DNA of 37,636 nucleotides, taken from contig NZ_JABUZA010000042.1 in NCBI RefSeq assembly GCF_014897985.1, positions 1 to 37,636 of the forward strand. Reading direction: 5' to 3'. Under the pieces are notes generated by a model. It had not been told where the DNA came from. It searched no databases and saw only the letters and a program-made list of their open reading frames with translations. The position numbers were made by a program, and so were the translations under genes. Each line of letters opens with the position of its first letter. Position 1 is the stretch's first letter. This DNA is from Halomonas colorata. Lineage in GTDB: Bacteria > Pseudomonadota > Gammaproteobacteria > Pseudomonadales > Halomonadaceae. Of the stretch, positions 1 through 7,073 are shown in pieces.

Positions 1-70
1 ACCGAGGAAAACGCTCGACTACCTGACACCTGTGGAGAAGCTGCAAAGCATATTTGCGTTGACCGGTTGA
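1..70 (+). mobile_element. IS30-family transposase, 3' end only (runs off the left edge)
   Basis: Frame 2 from base 2 encodes a short C-terminal tail, PRKTLDYLTPVEKLQSIFAL, ending at TGA 68-70. The pattern R-P-R-K-T-L-x-Y-x-T-P-x-E is the usual end of IS30-family transposases, a DDE family that copies and pastes its insertion sequence. Only 22 codons are in the window, so completeness cannot be judged. No clear terminal inverted repeat could be identified without the left end. The fragment is followed by a 13-bp tandem near-duplication at 101-125 and then the lipoprotein gene. The assignment rests on this one motif. Confidence 0.55.
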
Positions 71-100
71 ACTCACCACCGCTAATTTGGCCTTTATCTT

Positions 101-125
101 AATGGACCAGGTTAATGGATCAGGT
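101..125. repeat. 13-bp tandem near-duplication next to the transposase end
   Basis: AATGGACCAGGT (101-112) is followed after one base by AATGGATCAGGT (114-125), one mismatch in twelve. The second copy overlaps the stop codon of the leftward lipoprotein gene (120-122). It could be a slippage duplication or a trace of IS insertion; the sequence alone does not decide. Confidence 0.5.
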
Positions 126-335
126 GCCATCTTCAGTAGGTGGTAAACCGTTTGCATCATCGTTGGCCATTGGCCCCTGGTTTAGCGGCTCTTCAGGCTC
201 GGGCTGGGCATTTTCATTAGGGGGATCATCAGCGCCACAACCAGCCAATCCCAGCGTGCTTAACGCAACAATAGCCGCTAATAGCAGCGCTTTTATGCGG
301 TGCTTATCCCTACTACGTTTATTCATTGTCACCAT
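120..335 (-). CDS. Small acidic lipoprotein, 71 aa
   Basis: The predicted product is an exported lipoprotein of unknown function. It has a basic N-terminus (KRSRDKHR), a hydrophobic segment and a lipobox LAGC with the lipidated Cys near residue 33. Gly at +2 would favour outer-membrane sorting, since there is no Asp retention signal. The mature part is about 38 residues, rich in Asp, Glu, Pro and Asn, and has no domain I recognise. The ATG at 335 is chosen because AAGGAG lies six bases upstream; a second ATG three codons later is possible. The next gene leftward along the strand is the IS30 remnant. The lipobox and acidic tail resemble those of the lipoprotein gene at 602-1036, so the two may be diverged paralogues (inference). 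Confidence 0.7.
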   Translation of the reverse strand: MVTMNKRSRDKHRIKALLLAAIVALSTLGLAGCGADDPPNENAQPEPEEPLNQGPMANDDANGLPPTEDGT

Positions 336-401
336 GTCGCTCTCCTTTGCATATCACAGTGGATATAAGTCCTGAGGATACAAACCAAAACCCATACTCG
401 C

Positions 402-450
402 CCTATCAACATAGCCAAGCCTATCGACGATGCAAGCCTATCGCCGATAT
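402..450. repeat. Degenerate 17-18-bp tandem repeat
   Basis: CCTATC recurs at 402, 420 and 437 (spacings 18 and 17). The last two units share AAGCCTATCGMCGAT, where M is A or C, at 417-431 and 434-448. The array lies in the 266-base gap between the two lipoprotein genes, just left of the terminator at 474-498. No coding potential is seen here. Confidence 0.55.
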
Positions 451-473
451 TAAACGAGCATTAAATCAAAGAT

Positions 474-498
474 AAAAAAACCCCCGCGGGCGCGGGGG
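474..498 (-). terminator. Rho-independent terminator after the 144-aa lipoprotein gene
   Basis: On the minus strand a 7-bp all-GC stem (CCCCCGC / GCGGGGG, plus-strand 481-487 and 492-498, 4-base loop) is followed by seven T's (plus-strand A's 474-480). It lies about 100 bases past the stop codon of the leftward gene at 602-1036. Confidence 0.8.
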
Positions 499-570
499 GA
501 AGGATGATAAACCGTGTGGAGCAGCCGCAGGGAACGAACAGCTGAAGCGGCTTATCATCGTAGGGAACGG

Positions 571-611
571 TAACTACTTACTAACTCATTACACTTACTA
601 CTTACTGACTA
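571..611. repeat. Degenerate heptad repeat of ACTNACT type over a stop codon
   Basis: The plus strand is built from imperfect heptads related to CTTACTA or ACTNACT, with ACTTACTA repeated at a 17-base spacing (576 and 593). It overlaps the TAA of the leftward lipoprotein gene (602-604). Read leftward it gives several stop codons, including TAG TAA in frame downstream of the real stop. A very similar stretch overlaps the rpoD stop at 17280-17322. Confidence 0.5.
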
Positions 612-1036
612 TTGGTTAACTCATCGTCGTTTTCTTCATTAGCACCGGGCATGGGGTCAGTACCTTCACCAAAACCAGGATCCTCTTGCACGTCTTGTGT
701 ACGCGCTTCATCTTCTGGTTGCATGGATTCTTGAGGCACAACCGGCTCCTCATCCATTGCCGAACCTGATGTAGCTGTGCCAGACATTGCTGAGTCTGAA
801 CTTGCCTCGTCTGATGACTGCTCAATAGGAGAAGACTCAGTGGGCTCTTGAGTAACGGCTGCATCCTGCTCAGGGGCAAGAGCGCCTTGCTCCATAGATT
901 CAGGCTGCTGAGCCGGAGGCATCTCTTCTTCATTGTCACCACAACCAGCCAGGAGTAGAACACTTGCCGCCGTGGCTGCCATGCACAATGTCATAATGTG
1001 CGGACGTTTCATTTTTACTTTGACTGGGCTATCCAT
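602..1036 (-). CDS. Acidic lipoprotein, 144 aa
   Basis: This is a predicted lipoprotein of unknown function. A basic start (MDSPVKVKMKRPH) leads into a hydrophobic segment and the lipobox LLAGC, with Cys near residue 32 and Gly at +2, compatible with outer-membrane sorting. The mature part, about 110 residues, is low-complexity and very acidic (runs of Glu, Asp, Gln, Ser, Pro), so it is probably disordered, as expected for an exposed protein of a halophile. I recognise no domain. The ATG at 1036 is preferred because GGAGG lies just upstream; the longer reading frame from 1114 lacks a ribosome site and would bury the signal peptide. It is transcribed away from proV. Stop and terminator lie on the left. 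Confidence 0.75.
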   Translation of the reverse strand: MDSPVKVKMKRPHIMTLCMAATAASVLLLAGCGDNEEEMPPAQQPESMEQGALAPEQDAAVTQEPTESSPIEQSSDEASSDSAMSGTATSGSAMDEEPVVPQESMQPEDEARTQDVQEDPGFGEGTDPMPGANEENDDELTNSQ

Positions 1037-1125
1037 AGAATCTGCCTCCATTAATACTTGTGCAAAACATCGCCTTCTATTTTGCTCTGCTTTGCTTCTA
1101 CCTAAGTATTGCACCTAGCAGGCCA

Positions 1126-1153
1126 ACTATATAATTAAATAAAAAAAACACAA
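1126..1153 (-). promoter_or_regulatory. Candidate promoter of the 144-aa lipoprotein gene
   Basis: On the minus strand TATAGT (plus 1126-1131) lies about 16 bases from TTGTGT (plus 1148-1153). The -10 matches the sigma-70 consensus at five of six bases, the -35 at only three. The stretch is very AT-rich, so chance matches are likely. Confidence 0.3.
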
Positions 1154-1255
1154 AATATCAGTAACTTATAAAAAATATCTTTCTCTTAAAGCAAGAGTGT
1201 GACTGGGTACAAAATGGCACATGTGGCAATTTATAGCCGCGTTGAAAGGGGCGTT

Positions 1256-1284
1256 GTGACACAATCACCCCATTTATGTATAAT
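1256..1284 (+). promoter_or_regulatory. Sigma-70 promoter of proVWX
   Basis: GTGACA (1256-1261, five of six to TTGACA) and a perfect TATAAT (1279-1284) are separated by 17 bases. It is the best promoter in the gap and points at proV, giving an untranslated leader of roughly 130 bases. Confidence 0.65.
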
Positions 1285-1418
1285 AATTTTTAATAAATAA
1301 CTAAATATATTCTCTTTTTTTCTTATAACTGCTTTGTGTAGCTGCTTTATGTGAGGAACAAGCTGCCTTGAACGAGAGCACCAAGACAAAGCGCCTCATA
1401 CCAATAAAAGGGATCACG

Positions 1419-2621
1419 ATGGATGAACAACGTCCTGTCAAAATTAAAGTACGCGGTCTAAGCAAGGTATTTGGTAAACAACCTAATAAAGCCTTAGAGC
1501 TACGCGATCAAGGCCTTAAACGCTCTGACATTTTGGAAAAAACCGGCCAGACATTAGGCCTTTCCAACATATCTTTTGATGTTTATGAGGGCGAGCTACT
1601 CGTCATCATGGGCCTGTCAGGCTCTGGAAAATCGACCTTGATTCGCTGCCTTAACCGCCTGATTGATACGACGGAAGGTGAAATAGTTATTGATGGCGAA
1701 AACATCCCAACATTGGGAGAAAAGGCCTTACTAGAGTGCCGTCGTCGTCATTTTTCCATGGTCTTTCAGAATTTTGCGCTTTTTCCTCACCGGACCGTTC
1801 GCCAGAATGCGGAGTTTGGACTGGAAATCCGCGGTATTGATAAGACTGAACGCCAAAAAATCGCCCATAGTGCGCTTAAACAAGTGGGCCTGGAAGGCTG
1901 GGAAAATGCCTACCCCAACCAATTATCGGGCGGTATGCAGCAGCGTGTCGGCCTGGCACGTGCACTAGCGAATGATGCCAGCGTGCTGTTGATGGATGAG
2001 GCGTTTTCAGCCCTTGACCCATTGATCCGCAAAGATATGCAGCAAGAGCTTTTGCAGCTCCAAACCAAAATGCAGAAAACGACGGTTTTTATCACCCATG
2101 ATTTAGATGAAGCGCTCAATATTGGCGACCGGATCGTACTGCTTAAAGACGGTGAAGTGGTTCAGATAGGAACCCCTGAAGAAATCCTGACACAACCTGC
2201 CAACGACTATGTGCGCCGCTTTATTGAAGGAGTCGACCGCGCACGAATTTTAACCGCGGCAAGTGCCATGCGCCCGCTGCGCACCACTGCACGCGAGAGC
2301 GACGGCCCACGCACAGCGCTACACCGCATGCGCGAACACGCCATCGACTCTATCTATGTCGCTGATCGAGACCGCCGTTTGCTTGGCTTGCTTGAAGCCG
2401 ACGCCGCCAATGTCGCGATTAAAGAAGGGGCTGAGAAAATCACCGGCCACCTGACTCAAGACTTCCGCAAAGTCTCCCCCGAGGAGCCGCTGCAGAATCT
2501 GTTTGCCATGTTTAGTGAAAAAAGCTTCCCGATCGCCGTGGTAGATGAAGAACAACGCTTGCTAGGCGTTGTGGTGAAAGGTGCGGTATTGGATGAATTG
2601 GCACGAGCAGGAGAGCAGTAA
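1419..2621 (+). CDS. proV: Glycine betaine/proline ABC transporter, ATP-binding subunit ProV
   Basis: This is the ATPase of a betaine/proline-betaine importer on the cytoplasmic face of the inner membrane, working with ProW and ProX. In the 400-aa product Walker A (GLSGSGKS) is at 65-72, the Q-loop near 117, the signature LSGGMQQ at 169-175, Walker B LLMDE at 190-194 and the switch His at 227. Two CBS domains fill the C-terminal third; in the related OpuA they sense ionic strength. The ATG at 1419 gives 400 aa, the length of E. coli ProV. A TTG at 1368 in frame would add 17 residues without a better ribosome site; AAAAGGG precedes 1419. The stop overlaps the proW start by one base (TAATG), so the two are translationally coupled. 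Osmotic induction is likely but inferred. Confidence 0.95.
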   Translation: MDEQRPVKIKVRGLSKVFGKQPNKALELRDQGLKRSDILEKTGQTLGLSNISFDVYEGELLVIMGLSGSGKSTLIRCLNRLIDTTEGEIVIDGENIPTLGEKALLECRRRHFSMVFQNFALFPHRTVRQNAEFGLEIRGIDKTERQKIAHSALKQVGLEGWENAYPNQLSGGMQQRVGLARALANDASVLLMDEAFSALDPLIRKDMQQELLQLQTKMQKTTVFITHDLDEALNIGDRIVLLKDGEVVQIGTPEEILTQPANDYVRRFIEGVDRARILTAASAMRPLRTTARESDGPRTALHRMREHAIDSIYVADRDRRLLGLLEADAANVAIKEGAEKITGHLTQDFRKVSPEEPLQNLFAMFSEKSFPIAVVDEEQRLLGVVVKGAVLDELARAGEQ

Positions 2622-3451
2622 TGGACATTCCTCGTATCCCGCTGGGCAGTTGGATTGAAGGCGGCCTGACCTGGCTGACAAGCGAATACTCCGTGGTTAC
2701 CCGCGGTATTTCACGCTTTACACAAACCGGCATCAACAGTCTTAACGACGGTTTAATGTGGCTGCCCGAGTGGGCGTTACTGGCGATTATCGCCCTGATT
2801 TGCTGGAAGCTCGCCGGCCCTCGTTTAGCCATTGGTGCCGCCGCAGGTCTCGCGCTGATCTGGAACCTGGGGCTCTGGAACCCCATGATCGAAACCCTGA
2901 CGCTGGTGGTGATCGCAACCCTCGTTGCCGTCGTCATTGCGATGCCGGTCGGTATTGCGGCGGCCTTGTCAGAGCGGCTTTATCGGGTGATCATGCCGCT
3001 GCTTGATTTTATGCAGACAATGCCTGCGTTTGTTTACCTGATCCCGGCGATTCCCTTTTTCGGAATCGGTTCTGTCTCGGCGATTTTTGCCACGGTCATA
3101 TTTTCCATGCCGCCGGCCATCCGCTTTACAACCCTCGGGATCCGCCAGGTGCCTGTCGAGCTTATTGAAGCCGCCGATGCGTATGGCGCCACCCGCAGCC
3201 AAAAGCTCTTTAAAGTGCAGCTGCCGCTCTCGCTACCCACCGTGATGGCAGGCATCAACCAGACGATTATGCTGGCGCTTTCCATGGTGGTTATTGCAGC
3301 GATGATCGGGGCGGACGGCTTGGGTAGCGAAGTATGGCGCGCCATTCAGCGACTGCGCCCAGGCGATGGTTTTGAAGCAGGTATTGCCGTCGTTATTCTG
3401 GCCATGCTGCTAGATCGTTTAACTCAGTCACTACGCAGATCGTCTAAGTAA
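2621..3451 (+). CDS. proW: Glycine betaine/proline ABC transporter permease ProW
   Basis: This is the membrane subunit of the importer. The 276-aa product has about six to seven hydrophobic segments and the BPD_transp_1 coupling loop (EAADAYGATRSQKLFKVQLPL, around residues 187-207, shown here in part) that docks on ProV. E. coli ProW is longer (354 aa), mainly through an N-terminal extension; the shorter form seen here is common among other betaine permeases. The ATG overlaps the proV stop and is preceded by AGGAGAG within proV. A gap of 134 bases separates it from proX; I saw no good promoter or terminator there, so proX is probably co-transcribed. Confidence 0.93.
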   Translation: MDIPRIPLGSWIEGGLTWLTSEYSVVTRGISRFTQTGINSLNDGLMWLPEWALLAIIALICWKLAGPRLAIGAAAGLALIWNLGLWNPMIETLTLVVIATLVAVVIAMPVGIAAALSERLYRVIMPLLDFMQTMPAFVYLIPAIPFFGIGSVSAIFATVIFSMPPAIRFTTLGIRQVPVELIEAADAYGATRSQKLFKVQLPLSLPTVMAGINQTIMLALSMVVIAAMIGADGLGSEVWRAIQRLRPGDGFEAGIAVVILAMLLDRLTQSLRRSSK

Positions 3452-3585
3452 CCTAGACAACCCATAGCCCGCGATGCAGATTGGCTGAAGGATGCGTTAA
3501 CACAGATAACTTGATTAGCTAGATTTTCACGACCATGCTGAAACCGCCTTTTGCAAAGGCACTTACTATAAAAGGGAGCAAGTGA

Positions 3586-4458
3586 ATGAGAACCCAAATG
3601 TTGAATCGTCGTATCCGCCTAGCCTCGGCAATGCTGATTGCCGGTACTGGACTGACCATCGGTGGCGTTGCCCAGGCGCAAGATCAGGAAACGATTAATC
3701 TTGCCTATGTAGAATGGTCGTCAGAAGTAGCCTCCACTAACGTAATAGCCGCCGTGCTTGAACAGGCAGGCTATAACGTGGAGCTAACCTCGCTCTCAGC
3801 GGCAGCCATGTTCCAAGCACTTTCCACCAGCGATGCCGATGCCATTGTGGCGGCTTGGCTGCCCACGACCCATGCTGAATACATGGAGCGTATTGGCGAT
3901 AAGGTTGAGGATTTAGGCGCCAACCTTGACGGCACAAAGCTTGGCCTTGTCGTCCCCTCCTATACAGAGGTCGATTCGATCGCTGAGCTAAATGACAATG
4001 CAGATATATTTAACAGCGAGATTATCGGTATCGATCCCGGTGCAGGCTTGATGGGGCTGACCGAAGAAGTCGTAAATACCTATGATCTTGATCTTCGTTT
4101 ACGTAGCGGCAGTGACGCCACCATGGTGGCCGCACTTAGCAATGCCATTAATAACGAAGAAGACATTGTAATCACCAGTTGGACACCGCACTGGATGTTC
4201 GCGCGTTGGGATCTTAAGTACCTTGAAGATCCTGAAAACGTGTTTGGCGGTGCGGAACAGATCCACACTATTGTGCGCAATGGCCTAGCAGAGGATATGC
4301 CGGAAGCTTACGCAATTCTTGATGCCTTTGAATGGACCCCGGAACAAATGGGCGAAGTCATGCTTATGAATCAGGAAGATGGCAGCGACCCATACGAAAA
4401 TGCCAAGCAATGGGTAGAAGATAATCAGAATGTCGTGGAGCAGTGGCTAGATAGCTAA
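3586..4458 (+). CDS. proX: Glycine betaine ABC transporter, periplasmic binding protein ProX
   Basis: This is the periplasmic OpuAC-type binding protein that delivers betaine or related quaternary amines to ProW/ProV. The 290-aa precursor has a Sec signal peptide, basic at MRTQMLNRRIR and probably cleaved after AQA near residue 32. Tryptophans that could form the aromatic cage for a quaternary ammonium group are present, for example in the stretch VEWSS and in the later SWTPHWMF and RWDL. The ATG at 3586 follows AAAGGGAGCAAG. The mature protein is strongly acidic, as usual in halophiles. The exact substrate (betaine, proline betaine, choline or carnitine) cannot be told from sequence alone. 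A long hairpin follows the stop. Confidence 0.92.
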   Translation: MRTQMLNRRIRLASAMLIAGTGLTIGGVAQAQDQETINLAYVEWSSEVASTNVIAAVLEQAGYNVELTSLSAAAMFQALSTSDADAIVAAWLPTTHAEYMERIGDKVEDLGANLDGTKLGLVVPSYTEVDSIAELNDNADIFNSEIIGIDPGAGLMGLTEEVVNTYDLDLRLRSGSDATMVAALSNAINNEEDIVITSWTPHWMFARWDLKYLEDPENVFGGAEQIHTIVRNGLAEDMPEAYAILDAFEWTPEQMGEVMLMNQEDGSDPYENAKQWVEDNQNVVEQWLDS

Positions 4459-4473
4459 CCGCTCTTCTAGCGT

Positions 4474-4512
4474 GTGCCGGTCCCAGCAGGTGCTGTGACC
4501 GGCACGCTTGTT
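4474..4512 (+). terminator. Long hairpin terminator after proX
   Basis: GTGCCGGTC (4474-4482) pairs with GACCGGCAC (4497-4505). Inside, CAGCA pairs with TGCTG after one mismatch, giving an almost continuous 14-bp stem with a tiny loop. It is followed by GCTTGTTCT, a poor U-tract. It begins 15 bases past the proX stop, so partial or factor-aided termination is plausible. Confidence 0.6.
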
Positions 4513-4635
4513 CTAGGAAAAGTTCTACGAAAAACAAGCCCAGTAAAACAGCAATACAACGTTTGTTAATATATAGTTAAGCAAAGCTACACGACGCATA
4601 CGCGCGTGTTTTCTAATCAAAACGGAGAGGCACTC

Positions 4636-6279
4636 GTGGATAAAAAAGAGCCCAATCGCTCCCCAGAGGAGCCACAAGTCTCAGAGGGCATACCTGCCCC
4701 CGAAGGGGCGGCAAACCTGATCGATACCGATTACGTGATTGGTCAGGATAATATCACGACCAATAAAATGGGCTTTGACCTTGACCTACATGGCAAGGTG
4801 TTCAGTATCTCAGCGGCGATAGTGCTGCTCTTCGTGGTGTTAACACTGGCGCTGCAAGACACTATCTCGCCGATATATGATGCCATTTTCAGCTTCTTGA
4901 CCGGCAACCTATCGTGGTTCTTTATCGCGGCGGCTAACATATTCGTTATTCTATGTATTGGTTTGATTTTCTCCCCATTGGGTAAAATACGTCTGGGGGG
5001 AGCCGACGCAAAACCCGACTATACCTATATGGGTTGGTTCTCAATGCTGTTTGCTGCGGGTATGGGCATTGGCTTGATGTTCTTTGGTGTGAATGAGCCA
5101 CTAACTCACTTCGGGACCTCGCTCGACGGTGGCAACTGGGCACCGTTAGGAGGCGCTGAGGGTGATGCTGCAGCTGCGACGTCGCTTGCCATGGCAGCAA
5201 CGATTTACCACTGGGGCCTTCATCCTTGGGCGATTTACGCAATCGTGGCGCTTTCGCTGGCTCTGTTCTCTTTTAATAAGGGTTTGCCACTTTCCATGCG
5301 CTCGGTGTTCTACCCCATTTTGGGCGAGCGCGTTTGGGGGTGGCCAGGCCACGTAATTGATATTCTAGCGGTATTTGCTTCACTCTTTGGCTTGGCCACC
5401 TCCTTGGGGCTTGGTGCTAGCCAAGCGGCCGCGGGTCTAACCTATCTGTTTGGTGCGCCGGAAGGCGACATCACAATGATCCTGTTGATTGTCGGTATTA
5501 CGTTAGTGGCTATCGCCTCCATCGTGGCCGGCGTCGATAAGGGCGTGCAGCTGCTCTCCAAAATCAACATCGCCATGGCGGCGCTGTTGCTGTTCTTTGT
5601 GATTGCTGTAGGCCCGACCCTGTTCATTGCAACGGGCTTCTTTGAAAATCTATGGAGCTATGCGGCTAATTTCACTGCGCTCTCAAATCCTTTTGGCCGT
5701 GAAGATGCCAACTTTAGCCAAGGTTGGACAGCCTTCTACTGGGCCTGGTGGATTTCCTGGTCACCGTACGTTGGTATGTTTATCGCCCGCGTATCACGTG
5801 GTCGCACGGTTCGAGAGTTTTTGATTTCCGTACTTATCATACCGTCAGTGGTATCGGTACTTTGGATGACCACGTTTGGCGGCACGGCAATCGATCAATA
5901 TGTGAGCCAAGGCATTAGCGCAGTACGTGACGCGGGCGTTGACCTGCAGCTGTTCATCATGCTGGAGCAGTTACCGCTGTCACAAATCACTTCCTTCATC
6001 GCAATCCTGTTGGTAATTGTGTTCTTTGTGACCTCATCCGACTCAGGCTCTCTCGTTATTGACTCGATCACGGCGGGCGGCAAAGTGGATGCTCCAACCC
6101 CACAGCGCGTGTTCTGGGCAATTATCGAAGGCGCCATTGCCATTGCATTGCTGCTGGGTGGCGGACTCACGGCCCTGCAAACCATGGCGGTTTCCACCGG
6201 GTTCCCGTTCACCATTATCTTGCTGGTGGCGTGCTACGCGATCATCAAAGGGTTGATGAGCGAACCCAAAGCGGTGTGA
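4636..6279 (+). CDS. BCCT-family betaine/carnitine/choline transporter
   Basis: This is a secondary transporter of quaternary ammonium osmoprotectants in the inner membrane, probably driven by sodium or proton symport. The 547-aa product has a hydrophilic acidic N-terminus of about 55 residues and about twelve membrane segments. It carries the family motif MGIGLMFFGVNEPLTHF and the tryptophan-rich stretch WAWWISWSPYVGMFIARVSRG. The C-terminal tail after the last helix is only a few residues, unlike the long osmosensing tail of BetP. The GTG at 4636 is chosen because GGAGAGG lies five bases upstream; a GTG at 4606 in frame has no ribosome site. It follows proX after the hairpin and may have its own promoter. 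Substrate is not determinable from sequence. Confidence 0.9.
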   Translation: MDKKEPNRSPEEPQVSEGIPAPEGAANLIDTDYVIGQDNITTNKMGFDLDLHGKVFSISAAIVLLFVVLTLALQDTISPIYDAIFSFLTGNLSWFFIAAANIFVILCIGLIFSPLGKIRLGGADAKPDYTYMGWFSMLFAAGMGIGLMFFGVNEPLTHFGTSLDGGNWAPLGGAEGDAAAATSLAMAATIYHWGLHPWAIYAIVALSLALFSFNKGLPLSMRSVFYPILGERVWGWPGHVIDILAVFASLFGLATSLGLGASQAAAGLTYLFGAPEGDITMILLIVGITLVAIASIVAGVDKGVQLLSKINIAMAALLLFFVIAVGPTLFIATGFFENLWSYAANFTALSNPFGREDANFSQGWTAFYWAWWISWSPYVGMFIARVSRGRTVREFLISVLIIPSVVSVLWMTTFGGTAIDQYVSQGISAVRDAGVDLQLFIMLEQLPLSQITSFIAILLVIVFFVTSSDSGSLVIDSITAGGKVDAPTPQRVFWAIIEGAIAIALLLGGGLTALQTMAVSTGFPFTIILLVACYAIIKGLMSEPKAV

Positions 6280-6298
6280 TATATCTACGCGTACGACT

Positions 6299-6328
6299 AA
6301 AACGGGCAGCCTTTAGGCTGCCCGTTTT
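6299..6328. terminator. Bidirectional intrinsic terminator
   Basis: AAAACGGGCAGCC (6299-6311), loop TTTA, and GGCTGCCCGTTTT (6316-6328) form a perfect 13-bp stem with T runs on both strands. It sits between the convergent BCCT gene and the exonuclease gene and should serve both. Confidence 0.9.
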
Positions 6329-6346
6329 GCGTTGGCTAGTGAGGTA

Positions 6347-7072
6347 TTAACACCATATATCCTTCAGGGGCGTATCTGGCCGGTAATGGGTTGCAATCTG
6401 CGCCTGCAGTAGCTCTGCCGTCGCTAGCGCATCAGTCAGGGCATGATGCCCCTGATAGCTGGGTAAACCATAGCGCTCACGGCTCGCGTTTAAGCGTATT
6501 GAAACAGGCGGTCGCCCCACCCAGCGTCGAAATCGCGCCCATAGTGTTTGACGATGCATTCTTGCTTCAAGTGACATCGTATCAATCATCGGAAACATCA
6601 CCCCCTCCCCACGCCGAGCTTTTATAGCGGCGTCTAGAAAAGGTCGCTCGATATTGCGAAAGTGGACGACGACCAAATGGCCTGCCAGCATTTCCAGTAA
6701 CTCATTGAGAACGGCATCCAGGTCGGGTGCTTCAGCGACTTCAGAGTGGGTAATATGGTGAAAGGTAATGGAGGTTTCTGCCAGCGGACGAGATGGATTA
6801 ACGACCCAGTAACGCCGCTCCGCAAGCTTTATACGATTAAGCGTAAACGGCACCACTCCAATACTTACAATCGCATGGCGGCGCTCATCCAAACCGGTGG
6901 TTTCTACATCCAGCGCCACCATGGGCACGTCGGCGATGGGCGTATCGGGCTCAGGCAGAGGCGTTGAGAAAAATCGCTTGATGTCAGCGTCTTTTGCACT
7001 GCCCGCGCGCTGCGCCATATAACCGGCCCAGTCGGCCTGGGTCACTTTTTGACGTGGACGAATACCTCGCAT
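6347..7072 (-). CDS. DnaQ-like 3'-5' exonuclease (DEDDh)
   Basis: This is a cytoplasmic exonuclease of the DnaQ/RNase T fold, 241 aa. Exo I is ALDVETTGLD (D55, E57). Exo III is HHALTDA (H209, D214), the DEDDh type. The usual Asp of Exo II appears as Glu in HFRNIERPFL (E142), a change I believe is shared by related proteins next to DUF294 genes. No polymerase domain is attached, so it is a stand-alone nuclease, either a proofreading helper or an RNA trimmer. Its ATG is one base from the stop of the upstream DUF294 gene (7074), within AGAGGACGTAAT, so the two are translationally coupled. From memory, Pseudomonas has the same pair next to the acetate permease genes; here the neighbour is a convergent BCCT carrier. 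Confidence 0.85.
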   Translation of the reverse strand: MRGIRPRQKVTQADWAGYMAQRAGSAKDADIKRFFSTPLPEPDTPIADVPMVALDVETTGLDERRHAIVSIGVVPFTLNRIKLAERRYWVVNPSRPLAETSITFHHITHSEVAEAPDLDAVLNELLEMLAGHLVVVHFRNIERPFLDAAIKARRGEGVMFPMIDTMSLEARMHRQTLWARFRRWVGRPPVSIRLNASRERYGLPSYQGHHALTDALATAELLQAQIATHYRPDTPLKDIWC

Positions 7073-7073
7073 A

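Larger units (their letters stand above)
1037..1418. other. Divergent intergenic region, lipoprotein / proV
   Basis: These 382 bases hold no convincing gene. The centre (about 1130-1330) is strongly AT-rich, with A runs at 1141-1148 and T-rich stretches near 1310-1325, as in curved promoter DNA of osmoregulated genes. It carries a good rightward promoter at 1256-1284 and a weaker leftward candidate at 1126-1153. I saw no clear operator palindrome. Confidence 0.6.
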
